DNA of 64,000 bases from Amaranthus tricolor. Lineage: Eukaryota > Streptophyta > Magnoliopsida > Caryophyllales > Amaranthaceae. The position numbers were made by a program, and so were the translations under genes. The stretch covers positions 22,425,872 to 22,489,871 of the forward strand of contig NC_080049.1 of assembly GCF_026212465.1 (NCBI RefSeq), given 5' to 3'. The first letter of the stretch is position 1. The number at the start of each line of letters is the position of its first letter. Positions 23,201 to 34,773 of the stretch are shown one piece after another. The notes beneath the pieces were generated by a model. The model was not told the origin of the DNA, searched no databases, and was given only the letters and a program-made list of their open reading frames with translations.

Positions 23201-24117
23201 AGTTTTGTTGGGAGTCATGTGTAATGTGCACCCCGAGTCAAGAATCCATTCATTCCTATCTTTGTACCCATACATGGCAACTAATATACCACTATCATCA
23301 CTATCATTCACGTAACTAGCATCGGCATTGCTAGTTCCTTCCTAGCCCCCTCATCATTTTTCTTTTTTAATTTCCAACAATCCTTCTTGATGTGGCCCTT
23401 AAGCTTGCAATAGTTGCAAGTCTTATTTTTGTTAGACCCCCGTGACTTTGACCTCCCTTTACCCTTGTTTCCACTTCCACTAGTGGAACCTTTCTCTTGT
23501 GTCCTCCCTCTTACAAACAACCCATCACTCGTACTACTTTGTGATTTTTGTGATAATTGTGAATCTATAGGATCCCTTTGTGTCAAGGCATTTTTCACAT
23601 CATCACTACTCAAGTTATCTCTACCATAAAGTAGAGTTTCTTTAAAATTTTTGTAAGGGGGTAGAGAACATAAGAGGTAAATAGCCAAGTCTTCATTATC
23701 AAGCTTGACATCAATGTTTTGTAAATCCATAACAATGGAATAAAACTCATCTAAGTAAGGTTTTAAAGGTTTACCTTCCTCCAAGAGAAGATCGTAGAGT
23801 CTACTTTTCAAAAGTAGCCTATTGGTAACACTCTTGGCCATATAGAGTGATTCCAATTTCTCCCATATCCCCTTGGTTGTAGTTTCTTTAACAACCTCTC
23901 TTAGCACTTCATTGGAAAGGTATAATTGGATCGCCGATAGAGCCTTTGAATCAATCTTTTCCCATTTCGCCGCGGTCATTCCTTTCGGCATCTTGTCTAC
24001 ACCATCAGTGGCCTTTTGCACACCATTTTGGTTTAAAATGGCTCTCATTTTTACTTTCCATAAGCCAAAATTCACACTTCTATCAAACTTCTCTATGTCA
24101 AGCTTCATTGTAGACAT
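20271..24117 (-). pseudogene. Copia gag-pol polyprotein, frameshifted
   Basis: Gag (24117-23308) starts MSTMKLDIEKFD and ends with a CCHC knuckle (CNYCKLKGHIKKDC). Protease (23311-22838) has WILDSGCTLHMT. GAG-pre-integrase (22871-22608) has LWHLRLGHM. Integrase core (22611-21778) has DDFSRKVW, TDNG and QQNGVAERMNKTL. Reverse transcriptase (21762-21367 and from 21263) includes WKARVVAKGYSQ-type and LYVDDMLV motifs. RNase H has ALSTTKAEYIA and ends PADMMTKPLPTTKFD. Pieces lie in different frames, with shifts near 23335, 22870-22900, 22610, around 21780-21860 and between 21367 and 21263. Catalytic residues are still recognisable. In intact Copia elements this is one continuous frame. Confidence 0.93.
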
Positions 24118-24160
24118 GTTTCACCAACAACGACTTCTCAAGACACCGTAATAACAACTT

Positions 24161-24173
24161 GGCTCTGATACCA
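24161..24173 (-). other. tRNA-iMet primer binding site
   Basis: The minus strand reads TGGTATCAGAGCC, two bases inside the 5' LTR. This is the standard Copia site. Confidence 0.9.
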
Positions 24174-24175
24174 AT

Positions 24176-25009
24176 TGAAATAGTTGCCAAGATCGATACG
24201 ATGCTAAGAACTTTAATGAACAATAACAATAACAATGAACTAAACAAATGTTTGACAATGTAAAACTTGCAAAGAGATACAAAGATTTAAGGAGGTTCAC
24301 CCAATGATGGCTACGTCCTCCGTCGTGTGATGTTTCTTGTTTATATTATATCAAATGAGTATAAAGCACTCTTACAAATGAAGTATTACAATTGAGTAAG
24401 AGATAAAATCAAAAGGCTATGTGTTTGGCTTAGGGGTTTTGTTTGATGATTTTTATGAGTATATGAGAACTCTCTATTTATAGGAGAGATCTCACTAAGT
24501 AACATTAAGTACATTAAAACTATGAATAAATGATAATGAAACATCCCCAAGTACTTGAAGAGTCAAAAACAGCATCCTAGGAGCATCAAAGACTTCGCTC
24601 GACCAAAACAGAGGCTCGCTCAGTCGAGCGGCTTGGTCGAGCGGGCTACAGGAAGTTTCTGGTTGCATTCTGTCTGCTCACTCGACCTATCCTGAAGCTC
24701 GCTCGGTCGAGCAAGCTAGTCGAGCGGCACTTCAGAGAGCTTCTGACAGCATTGCTCGACTTGCATAGTAGAGCATCTTGAATTATACCTTTACACTTCT
24801 TCATTAAGTCCCATAACTCCCATGATTAACTCACAGTTCATTACCTCATTAATTCATACTTTTAATCACCATCATAAAGCATAATCATCAAGACTCAACT
24901 TAATACATCCACATCAATACACTCATTAGATTCCATCCCAAGAGTCACACATGAATGCACACATCAATTGTGCACTCAAGTCACACCTTTCATGATACCA
25001 TTCATAACA
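24176..25009 (-). repeat. 5' LTR of the Copia element
   Basis: 834 bp, with the same TG...CA ends and TATA box arrangement as the partner LTR. The GCTCGAC/GTCGAGC cluster (about 24592-24768) is more complete, containing CAGTCGAGCGGCTTGGTCGA where the other copy has a deletion. Confidence 0.93.
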
Positions 25010-25014
25010 ATAGT

Positions 25015-25690
25015 CAGCAGCACAACACAATCAAAACAGCACATTCAACAAATAATTGCACAGTCGACAGCTCATCAACACCACAGAACAGATCATGAAC
25101 TAATTGCATAGTTCAGCAGCAGATAATTGCAACTGATAATTTCACAATTAATTTGCACTGAATTGAAGATCATCAACAACACAAATCAACACCACAGAAC
25201 AGAGCAGAATGTGTTGAGCAAATCAGCAATAGAGCAACCAACAGAGCAAGCAAATGTGCAAAGCACAAAGCAGCATCTATCAACAATTTGATTAAACATT
25301 CGCACTCAATTCTGCGATAGTTTACCAATTTGTGTTGAGCAACAATTCTAACACATTTACTACAAGCACAACAACTAACAACTACACCACAAGTACTACA
25401 AGTATAACAACTACAAGTACAGCTACAGCTACAAGTTCAATGGCACTATGATCTTACTTGCATGATCAAAACCAACAACACTTTAACTGATTTGTATTGT
25501 ATTAACTGAACAAATCAATATAGTAAATACCAGTTAAGTGTTGTAGCTGACAAGTTAATACTTGTTGATCTATATTAATTGATTTTTATTAACAAATACA
25601 GTTACACCCACAATACAACTACTAACAGCTACACGCACGAGTACTAACAACAACTACTGGGCTGTTATACAAGGTGCCCAATAAACAAAG
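25015..25690. repeat. ACA/CAGCA-rich low-complexity tract
   Basis: Imperfect CAGCACA, AATCAACA, ACAACTAC and CTACAAGTAC words continue the tract interrupted by the Copia element. No gene is seen. Confidence 0.6.
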
Positions 25691-26144
25691 GGTTCCTTTA
25701 CTTAAATTAAGAGACCTGAAATATTGGTTAACATTACTCTTACTTTATTTTGATTACTTATTAGTAGGTCTCAAAATCTAAAAATAAAATGCAACAACAT
25801 GAATCATGAGCAAAAGGATAAAATAATTATATATTCCAACACAAGAATTTCATCAAAGAGATAAGAACAACAACAACTAAGAAACACCCACAAAAGAAAA
25901 GGAAGAAGAAAGTCATAACATACCAAGGGTAGAATGAAGGAAAACAAAAATACATCTAAATTATGAAAATAAAAAAAAAACTATCACAAATTAGAATGTA
26001 TGTTGGTTAATTTCATAAACTATCACAACTGGATAAACATAATTAAACATCCATCTATTTAAATTATGAAAATAAAATGTCGAAGGTTGTCGATTTCAAT
26101 TTGGCTTCAATTGCAATTCTGTTGGTGGGTATTTTCCATTTGGC
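25691..26144. other. AT-rich sequence, no recognisable gene
   Basis: GAGACCT at about 25711 and AGGTCTC near 25766 form a short inverted pair. Nothing else is interpretable. Confidence 0.5.
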
Positions 26145-26252
26145 TTGGCAACAAATTGGTTGAGTTCCAGAATAAAGACAACATGTCTTAAGTTGGCAGC
26201 AATTTGGTTGAGTTCCAGACAAACATTTCGGTTGGCAGCAATTTGGAATTAC
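26145..26252. repeat. Minisatellite of TTGGCAGCAATTTGGTTGAGTTCCAGA-like units
   Basis: Two full copies (26145, 26193) and one partial copy (26232) of a roughly 40-48 bp unit. On the minus strand it makes a Cys-rich repeated reading (PNCCQ, PICCQ) inside a 110-codon chance frame. I do not consider this a gene. Confidence 0.6.
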
Positions 26253-26583
26253 AAAGAAAACGAATAATAACCCAAATTGATGAAGAATTTCGGTTGTGAA
26301 AAACACAAACATTTCTAATTGCAATACAACATCAAAAAGCAAAATTAAAATTGTATAACCATTCGATATTACAGAAAAAAATACGAAAAAATGCAAACAA
26401 TTACCTCAATTGGATATTTTGGGAGAAATAAGGAAAGGTATGTGAAAATGATGAATAATTCCGATTGTGAGGGCGTGAAACAACAAAAATTAGGGCAAAA
26501 ACAATGGTGTGAAGCGCCGAGCAGGGGAAGCAAATGAATGTGTGTATAGTTCTATTAATCTACATTTTATTTTAATTAGACAA

Positions 26584-26630
26584 TACCCACGCTTATAAGT
26601 GTGAGTAATACGCTTATAAGCGTGTGGGTA
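26584..26630. repeat. Inverted repeat TACCCACGCTTATAAG / CTTATAAGCGTGTGGGTA
   Basis: Two 16-18 base arms, differing by one two-base gap, flank a short spacer. The region 26584-26770 keeps similar words (ACACTTATTAAG, CACTTAATTAAGTG) and ends in TTTTTTTTAGTG, which may be the edge of a small element. Confidence 0.5.
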
Positions 26631-27035
26631 ATTTTTCATCCATTTGTCTTAGATATGCTTTTCCCCACATTTATAAGTAAGGTTACTATTTCCACACTTA
26701 TTAAGCATGAGTAAATGCAAATACCTTACCACACTTAATTAAGTGTTGTATATGCACTTTTTTTTTAGTGTAACAAGTTACTAATTAGCTCCAAAAGAAA
26801 ACCCATTGTTGATAGACAAGTTCAAGAATACATTCATAAGGCCGCAAGCCCGCAAGTCTACTATGATTAAAGTTACGAATCGAAATCCAAACCAATAGTT
26901 CGATGCAATATAAAAGTCTTCTATAGACTTGAAATTTAAACAAAATAAACCTTTCTTTTAAAAATATTCCCAAACTAAGCTTGGAAAAACATATTTACCA
27001 AAATAAGCGTCTTCAGCCCATTCCTAAGGTATGGA

Positions 27036-27339
27036 GTTTGTTCGTTGTTGCTAACCGCGGTCGACTACTGAAACAGAGTCAAAAAAAAGTCAGCCAATCG
27101 ATCGTCCATTCTTACTAATATGGGCGATTAGGATGACTTTTGTTGACTTTTTTGCCTGTCATTGACTTGGGTTGTTAATGGTCCAATGTTCGTAACAACG
27201 AACGATTAATTTCCCATAAACCTTAATCTAAGCTTTTGTTTGTATATGGCCCGTTGTTACTAATAGCGAGCAATTTTTTGGCTGACTTTTGTCGACTCGA
27301 CTTAAGTAATGACCTGCTGTTAGTAACAACGAACACAAC
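27036..27339. mobile_element. Palindromic (foldback-type) element of about 300 bp
   Basis: The left arm begins GTTTGTTCGTTGTTGCTAAC. The reverse complement of the right arm begins GTTGTGTTCGTTGTTACTAA. Both continue into GTCGAC/GAGTCGAC and AAAAGTCAGCCA over about 70 bases. The middle repeats parts of the arm, e.g. ACTTTTGTTGAC and CGTAACAACGAACG. No target duplication could be fixed. It could be a MITE or a foldback repeat of unknown class. Confidence 0.55.
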
Positions 27340-27753
27340 AAAACCTTAGCATTTAATTAGGAGGTGTTTATTAGGGAAATAAGTTTTTTCGAAGCTTATT
27401 TTACAATTTTTTTGACCAAAATAACCTTATTTTCCTCAAATTTTCTATAGACTTGATCCATACTATTTTTATGTCTATCATGTTTGATCATAGTCCAACA
27501 TTGGGCTTATATGTAAATATATATGTGTCATTGTAATTTATTAAAGTTGTTCTTATGCCCTATAATTAAAGTTAAAGGATTTGAGCTTAATATATCAATT
27601 GTTTTGTGGGTCTTAAATGTGTAGATACTTATTTTATGATTGTGTTCTATGATGGGTTGAATAATAGTCATCAGTTATTATTATCGGCGGGTTTCTTGAG
27701 AGTTAGTCTCTTTAATAGACGGCTCCCATAGGCCCAGCCCATTATATTTAATA

Positions 27754-27843
27754 CTCTCTTTGCCTCTCTAAGAAAATACCATTCAACTCAAAAGTTCTCA
27801 CATATTCAAGTTAAGTGGTGCTTTTTTAAAGAGACGAAGGAAG
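27754..27843. mobile_element. Very short Stowaway-like MITE
   Basis: The element is 90 bp and flanked by TA. The left end is CTCTCTTTGCCTCTCTAAGAAA, here quoted in two parts: CTCTCTTTGCC and TCTCTAAGAAA. The reverse complement of the right end is CTTCCTTCGTCTCTTTAAAA. Confidence 0.55.
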
Positions 27844-27845
27844 TA

Positions 27846-29053
27846 TTTTTCTTTTAAATAGAAATATTACAAATCATTTTTAAATGTTTAATTTCATGAA
27901 ATTCAAAATAACTATTTGTTGTCATTCGTTTCTTTCATTTACGAACTGCAAAAACAACGAAAAAAAAGAAAAGAATGATTGTCATAGAAGAAATTATGAT
28001 TGAGTTCGATAATATGTTGTTTTACTGAATTTCATAGGTTTTTAGTATCTTTAAATTCAATTTTTATTTTACTGAATTTCAGTACAAATTTCTCTAACTA
28101 TTTTGTTGATAGTTTGAATAGAATTGTCAATTGAAAATTTGATGATAGAGTTTGATAATGCGAATACGAATAAAGAAAACAATATGAATTCTATTGATGA
28201 AGGAATTTCTCAAGATCAATGTTGTATGCGACATATTGTATCTACTACGATATTTATAACTACCTACTATAAGCATAAAAAAAACACCTACTTCATTCGT
28301 TTATAATTCCTACCCTAAATATATTAAAACTATATTGATATAGTTACTTACTATACATTCATACTATAACTATTTATAATGCATACTTTAGTATTTCATT
28401 GCTAATTATGTTACTTATCGTTTTTGAATGCCTATTGAAATAGTAACTTATGATTTGCATTAATGAATAAATTTAATCTATTAACTTATATATCTAAAAA
28501 TAGCTACTTTAGGAACTAAAAATACCTACTACACGCACAAAAAAACCTATACATGCTTTTTAGAATTCCCAGTTTCCCACTGTAATTTTAATAAACACCT
28601 AGAACTATAAATACTACACATTCATACTATAATTATTTAAAATGTCTAATGTATAACCTGAATTGCCAACTATATATCACTTAAAAACACCTATAATATC
28701 ATTCATGAATTTCTATATCAAATTTTATTTTTATTTGGATTGATGCTAGTACTTAATAGTGTAACATGCTAATTGAATTACTACTATAAATATACTGCAT
28801 ACTTTTATAATTATAAATTACCAACTATATCGCTTAAAACACTTATTATAAATATAATAGCCACTATAACTATTTAAAATGTATACTTTAATACTCAAAA
28901 TTCTAACTATATCACTTAAGAAAACCTACAAATATTGTTTTTACTTTAATATTTGTAAACACCTACTACAACCACTAAAAACATCTATCACAGCATGAAA
29001 AACATCTATTACATGCCTTTTGGATTCCTACTATAAATATAATTAAGACCTTA
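27846..29053. repeat. Degenerate CCTACT-type repeat array (left block of the FAR1 mosaic)
   Basis: From about 28240 the sequence is full of loosely spaced words such as ACCTACTA, ACACCTA and GCCAACTATA, with A/T runs between. They recur every 20-35 bases without exact unit conservation. There is no gene, and a 60-codon ORF here is repeat-derived. The same type of sequence borders every piece of the FAR1 pseudogene further right. Confidence 0.55.
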
Positions 29054-31075
29054 TGTAACACCTCGTAATTTATTACGTCTATATTGTAAATTTATTTTTC
29101 AAAAAATTTGAAAAAAAAATTTAATATATTTATTATCATAAATCAGCCTTTAGATATATACATTTTTTTTATTTCTTTAATTTTAGTAGTCAATGATTAT
29201 TATTGTTATAATTTTGGTTATTAATATTATTATTACAATAAATCAAAGTTAGTATGGGCTAGGATTATATTTTTTGAGTCGTGTAGATAATATACACAAG
29301 TAAATTATGAGTGTGGTTTTTAAATTTAACTCAAGTAAACACTCCACACCTTTTTTTCCCTTCTTCCATAACCTCCCTTTACTCTTTTCCTTCCTCCATC
29401 TCTCTTCCTCACAACACCAAACCATCACCACCACAACCTCCAGACCGGCCGCTTTAAACTTAATCTTTAAAGTTTTGAGTATATTCATGAATCTTAGTTT
29501 TAATTAGTTTATATCTTGATAGAATTTGTAATGGGTAAGTGTTAGAAGTGAGATTTGAAAATGAATAAGTTAGGGTTTGTGTTGGGGATGAAATTGAAGG
29601 TAGTTTTTATAGAAACTTTTGATAAGTGTTATTTTTTTGATTAATAATGGTGGTTTTGATGATCAAAAATAGTCAGGGTTGTTGGTCACTTTTAATAGTT
29701 AAATATAGATCAATTATGTCAATGGTGGTGAATGTGATTATTGTTGGTTTGGTGGTAATAAAATTACTAATAAAAAATTAGTGATAAATTACTGATAAAG
29801 AATTAGTGATAAAATTACTTATAAATAATTATTGTATAAAATTATTAATAATGAATCATTATATCATGTGTCGCTTGCGGTGAATAAATGTCGTCATTGT
29901 AATTGTGGAACATGGTTGAAGTTTAATTGATGTGGTTAGTATGCAATTGTCGCAAAACTAATTTCTTGTTGTGGTTATGAGATGCCTAAGCTGCTAGTTG
30001 CTTTATTCTTATGCTTTGTCACCTCAAACCTTGAGGAATGTAACAAATTTGATTGAAAATCATTATCATTATGCATTGAAATCAAGTGTAATACACTACA
30101 TTAAATGATTTAAGGCCACATAGTCTTGTTTTATTGCAAAAGTGTATAAATTGAATCTTTTTCCCTTGAACATGTCTTGTTTTAGAATTTAATGGAAACT
30201 AATGTTATAGTTAGATTAATTGATGGCATTGTTTGTGAGTAAATATGTTGTGTGTATGATTAGATTGCATATTCACACGAGTTGTGGCTTGTAAGGATCG
30301 AAGTAGGGTACTTAATAGAGCAAGTAGCTCCTAAAGGAAGTCAAGTCTTACTTTAAACATGTATAGGTGCCCGATTCATAAGAGGGGTGTAAGAACCTCC
30401 TTCGAAGTGATTGTTGCGGCTTGTTATCTTGCAGTTGCAGGTAAGTACACGCAGTAGCTAACTCTTGCATGCATCTTAAATATGTTTTTCTTTGTGTAAC
30501 AATATTATATGAATTAAGTTGACTATGATTTGCTATTAAACATTATTAAGTTATTGTTTTAAGTGTGGATCGGTTTGTAGAGATGGTAGAGAATGGGTTT
30601 TGATGTCGCGAGAGTAAAATGTTGGATTATATGAGATGGAATGAGAATAATTCCTTATTGATAAGTTTTGAATTATGTTTTATGAATGGGAATGTGTCCC
30701 TTATTGATGAGATATTAAGTTGGTTGTTTATCGTGACTCCACTGGATTGGTACTCCAGTTGGTTTAGTTCTTGGAGGCATGGATCATCTGTATATGGTCG
30801 TTGTACGAGGGTATGATCATACTTTGCCATTGGACGCCGGCATGACCGTCACCGTCCTTGGCTAAGGTGTTGCCATGTGGGTCTTGCAAACCTCAATATG
30901 GTGGCCTCTTGTCACATAAGAGAATATATGAAATTAAAGAAGAGAAGGAAAATGGTAAAGGCATTGAGAAGTACATCAAAATGAGAAATAGTTGAGTTGA
31001 TACTTACATAGTGGATTGCCTCATTTATCTTGTTATGTGGATATTGATTGTTGGTCATACCTATAACATGTTGTT
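29054..31075 (+). repeat. Probable Ty3/gypsy-type solo LTR
   Basis: The left border is TGTAACACCTCGTAATTTATT, very like the TGTAACACCCCG start of chromovirus (Tekay-type) LTRs. The sequence then loses the CCTACT array pattern and regains it at about 31080, so it is an insertion. GTAAGAACCTCCTTCG (about 30390) and a G/C-richer stretch (30760-30900) fit an LTR interior. The right border (CTATAACA near 31068) is a guess and no target duplication was matched. Confidence 0.42.
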
Positions 31076-31205
31076 AGTTTACTTGTATATCTTAAAATAG
31101 CTACTACAAGAACTAAAAAAATCTACTAGAAATATATTTAAAGCCTACTATTATAATCACTACTCATACATGCTAATTATTTATAATGCCTATTTTGATA
31201 CTGAA
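31076..31205. repeat. CCTACT-type array, short block
   Basis: It resembles 28490-28690 word for word in places: AAAATAGCTACT, GAACTAAAAA, then CATACATGCTAATTATTTATAATG against ACATTCATACTATAATTATT. Confidence 0.6.
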
Positions 31206-31210
31206 ATTGC

Positions 31211-32364
31211 AAGATTTCAATGGGTCCGATCTAGTTGGACCTGGATTCAAATTCGTTTTCAAAGGGAAGACTCAAATCCGAATCCGGATCAGAATTTTTG
31301 TATGTTTGATTGAATTTTACTTGGTATTAAGATTGCCATAGAAATTTCATGAGGAGAGAGAGATGAATATAGAAATTCGTTTATCAAACATTGCAATATG
31401 AATCAATACTTGTTGAAATATTAGACTGAAAATCAATCATAACATAAACATAAAAAAAAAAACAAAAAAAAAAAGTCTGATATTTCAATATAAAAAAGAT
31501 AATGTTGCAACTTGCAAGCAATATTTATAAACAATCACAGAAAACAATGCAAAATGAAAATTTCAAACTCAGTTCAAAATATTGCTAACTTCAGCATCAA
31601 ATTAGCATAAACATTCAAATTATAATGAGAATTAGCAATTATAAAGAAGAAAGGAAAGGAACTTAGAGAACAAATCAGGCTAACACGAGAACCGAAAAAA
31701 GTTTAGACTGCAACAATGAGAAAACATAGAAGTAGAAATTAACAAAATGAGTGTCCTAAAATTGATTTATAAAACCAAAGAGATGAAATTGGTAGAATAA
31801 AAATTAGGCCATGGTTGAGAAAACAAATACATCAATCACTATATTATCCCAAATCATTCTAAAAACAAAATAGAAAACAACATGAAGTAAAAACGAGTAC
31901 ATTGGGTATCATAGGCAGAGCCGCAGTCCGCAGAGCACCCACATCCTGCATGTGGACGGTGGTAATCGAGGTTAGAGGAGTACCACAACTTATCGATAAC
32001 CTTTGAGTCGTCAGACAGGTGAGAATAGAGACACTCAGATAGAGAATGGTGAGAAGTTGAGAAAAGAGAAAAAGCAAATTAAGGTGGAGAACGGAGAAAC
32101 AACTGTTGTAAGAGTATATGAACTAGAAATGAGAGACAGAGAATGGGGAGTTGGGGACTTAAGGTTAGGAATATAGGAATTAAAAATAAATAGATCCTAA
32201 ACATCTGCGGGTCTGGGTCCGAATTTTTTTTTAAGCTCGAATCCGGATCCGTCAAGAATCCAGATTTTTCCTGTATCCGTTGGGCCCAAAATTTTAGGAT
32301 CTTTACCTACCGAACAGATCTAGTCCACTAATTCCAGTTGGGTGCAGTATCCATTGTCATCTCT
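31211..32364. mobile_element. Non-autonomous TIR element (hAT-like end sequence)
   Basis: The left end is AAGATTTCAATGGGTCC. The reverse complement of the right end is AGAGATGACAATGGATACTG. Subterminal sequence is rich in GGATCCG, GGGTCC and GATCTAGT words. ATTGC is duplicated on both sides (31206-31210 and 32365-32369), and the CCTACT array resumes beyond. No transposase is seen. The 5-bp duplication is shorter than the usual 8 bp of hAT, so the class is tentative. Confidence 0.6.
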
Positions 32365-32369
32365 ATTGC

Positions 32370-32510
32370 CAACTATAACATTTAGAACACCTATTATATA
32401 GTTTTTGAATGCTTACTACAGCATTGAACTGTGATTTGCACTGTTGAAGGTATTTAATAGTTAGTTCATTTATTTCAAATGACACTGTTACAAATTTACA
32501 ATATCTAACA
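32370..32510. repeat. CCTACT-type array, short block
   Basis: Words AACACCTATTATATAG and TTTTTGAATGCTTACTACAG, followed by TTTGCACT, parallel 28420-28460. Confidence 0.5.
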
Positions 32511-33818
32511 GGAGATCATGATGAACTTATCGAGAACATCAATAGTGCAATGACAAGCTTTGAAAGAAACATAAGTGACGGTACCGTGGTGCATGTTATT
32601 CGCTGACAATATCGTGCTAGTAGCAGAAACTAAAGAGGAGGTTAAAAATAAATTGGATGAGTGGAGGAAAGCTTTAGAAGGTAAAGGATTGCATATTAGC
32701 CGTACGAAGATCGAGTATTTGCGTTGTGACTTTAGTGGGACATCACCGGTAGGTGAGCCAGAGGTGTCCATTGGTGAAGAAGTTGTTAAAAGTATGACCA
32801 AGTACAAATATTTGGGATTGATCATTCAAAGGAATGGGGAAATTGACAGAGATGTAAATCGTCGTGTACATGCGGGGTAGCTGAAGTGGCGAGCAGCCAC
32901 CGCGGTGCTATGTGATAGGAAGTTCCAAGTTAAAAGGAAAATATTACTGGGTTGCAATCAGACCTGCTTTGCTATATTGGACAAAATGTTGGCCCGTAAC
33001 GGAGATTTTTGAACATAAGATGCTAATGCTATAGAAAGACGTATTGTAGTCTAAATAGTGTTTTGAACCTTGTTCGCACAAGTGAGATGACCGCCTGTGT
33101 CTCTCGGTTCTTGAGCATGTTGGGAGATTAGGCGGCAGAGACAATTGAGTCAGCATATAAATAAATTATTTTCACACAGATGAGTCACAAAAATGCGTAT
33201 ATTGAGGTGGATGTGCGGGCACACATTGATGGATCGAATTAGGAACTAAGAGTTTAGAGACAAACTAGGGGTTGCACCTATTTCTAGAAAAACGCGTGAA
33301 AATAGATTGAGGTGATTTGGACATGTGCAGAGAAAGACTTTCGACGCCCGTGTGAGGAGGGTAGAAAGCATTATAGTAGAGGATAAGAGGAGTCAAGGAA
33401 GACCCAAAAGAACTTGGGATGAGCCAATAAAAGTTGACTAGCATGAGTTGAACCTCTTTGAGGACCTGACTAGGGATAGGGGTAGTTGGAGACGCCATAT
33501 TCATGTTCTAGAGTACGGATTTCCTCTTAGATTACTTATTGGTGTTCATGTTCTCTTGCTTTTTCTCGTTTCTATTATTATTATTAGTATTAGTATTATT
33601 GTTTTCATTTTTATTAATTGTTTTTACTAATTTATGTTATCTATATGCATTTTATTTATCTTTCCCGTTGCAGAAACTTCTCTTAATCTTTTTCGAGTCG
33701 GGGGACTCCTTTGGCCGTGCTTTCCTTTATGGGTATGAGTTGCCGCCGTCCTTTCCTCTCCAGATACTGTCCATAGTTTTCTATGAGCGAGATACACTGG
33801 GTAGGATGATAATGATGT
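32511..33818 (+). pseudogene. 3' part of an RTE-type LINE (reverse transcriptase end)
   Basis: A 5'-truncated LINE. The reading WCMLFADNIVLVAETKEEV (about 32584) is the RT box normally FADD, here FADN, so one catalytic Asp is lost. It continues KALEGKGLHISRTKIEYLRC, YKYLGLIIQRNGEID and, after stops, MRILRWMCGHTLMDRIRN (about 33190) and GRPKRTWDE (about 33400), the usual plant RTE C-terminal blocks. Stops at 32878-32880 and several later ones make it dead. The end near 33800-33818 is CACTGGGTAGGATGATAATG, a decayed (ATG)n-type RTE tail. It lies in the CCTACT array region. Confidence 0.82.
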
Positions 33819-34773
33819 ATTACTACAATTTATACACCATAAAAACAAGGATGACTTTGTGGTTAGAATGTTGTTAACCAAAGTCTATGGTTTAAGGTTT
33901 AAGTCTCCACACAAACAATTGAATCAACTTTTTAAACTTATTTTTATTTTAAATTAATAACTTAATACTCCATCTTTTCCTTAAAAAGTGAAATAGTTAG
34001 AAAGCTCAAAAAATTAGGATAATATATTTATTGTAATACTAGCTTGAACAATAAAATAATTATAATTTTAACAATAGAGTTAATTGTTTTATGGACTTAC
34101 ATGTGTTAAACATGTAATAGAAAAAAAAAATTTTACGTAGATATCAAAATTTTTTAAAGTAATACTATTTTTTATCCTTGTTTTATTACTTTGACTTTTA
34201 TTGTTAAATGATTAGAATTTAACCATTGCAAGCTCTAAATATTTAAGTTGCATATATTTATGTGAATTGATCAATGATATTGTTACCATAATATCAAATA
34301 TTGCGTGTATTTTGCGATGGAGAAAATAATAATTGATCAAACTACTTGTTGTAATGTCACCTATTTTTTTAAAAATCAAGTAATTTTTTTATTTTCTCTT
34401 CAAGTTTAGTAGGATGTTGCGTTCATTAATACATGCATAGTATATAATATTGATTAACAAAGTAACAAAAACTTTATCGAAAAAAAAAATATGAATTTTA
34501 ATTTTATATTTTTGGCTGTTACGTTATTTTTTTACTGTAGAAATTATATTTTTGTACCATATAAATTAATTTTTTATGAAAAATCTTAGTTCATTGTAAT
34601 GAAAAATTTTTGTCGCTAAATTTTTCAAGAATTGAATTGGATGATGATACTAATCCATATACTCTTGAACGTGATTTTGATCTAATTACATTAAAATTAA
34701 ATAGATCATTCCAAAAAAACTTTTTTGCCAGTCAGTAATTGGCCCCCTAACTTAATTTCTAGCTTCGCCCCTG
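33819..34773 (-). mobile_element. AT-rich sequence ending in a hAT-type terminus
   Basis: The right border at 34773, read on the minus strand, starts CAGGGGCGAAGCTAGAAATT, a common plant hAT/MITE end. No matching left end was found upstream, so the element is truncated or its left end is unrecognisable. No gene is seen. Sequence near 33972 (CTCCATCTTTTCCTTAAAAA) looks like a lone Stowaway end. Confidence 0.45.

Larger units (their letters stand above)
19348..25009 (-). mobile_element. Complete Tork-like Copia LTR retrotransposon, coding region decayed
   Basis: Two LTRs (19348-20159 and 24176-25009) flank a gag-pol region on the minus strand. The target duplication ATAGT is present on both sides (19343-19347 and 25010-25014). 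The primer binding site TGGTATCAGAGCC, complementary to initiator-Met tRNA, lies next to the 5' LTR (24161-24173, minus). The polypurine tract AAGGTGGAGA lies next to the 3' LTR (20161-20170, minus). Order gag-PR-INT-RT-RH makes it Copia, and the gag start and RT resemble the Tork/Tnt1 group. The LTRs are alike but have accumulated substitutions and a short indel, so the insertion is not recent. Confidence 0.95.

Noticed and set aside
22791..23315. 174-codon plus-strand ORF in the Copia element
   Set aside because: Antisense of the protease and pre-integrase region.
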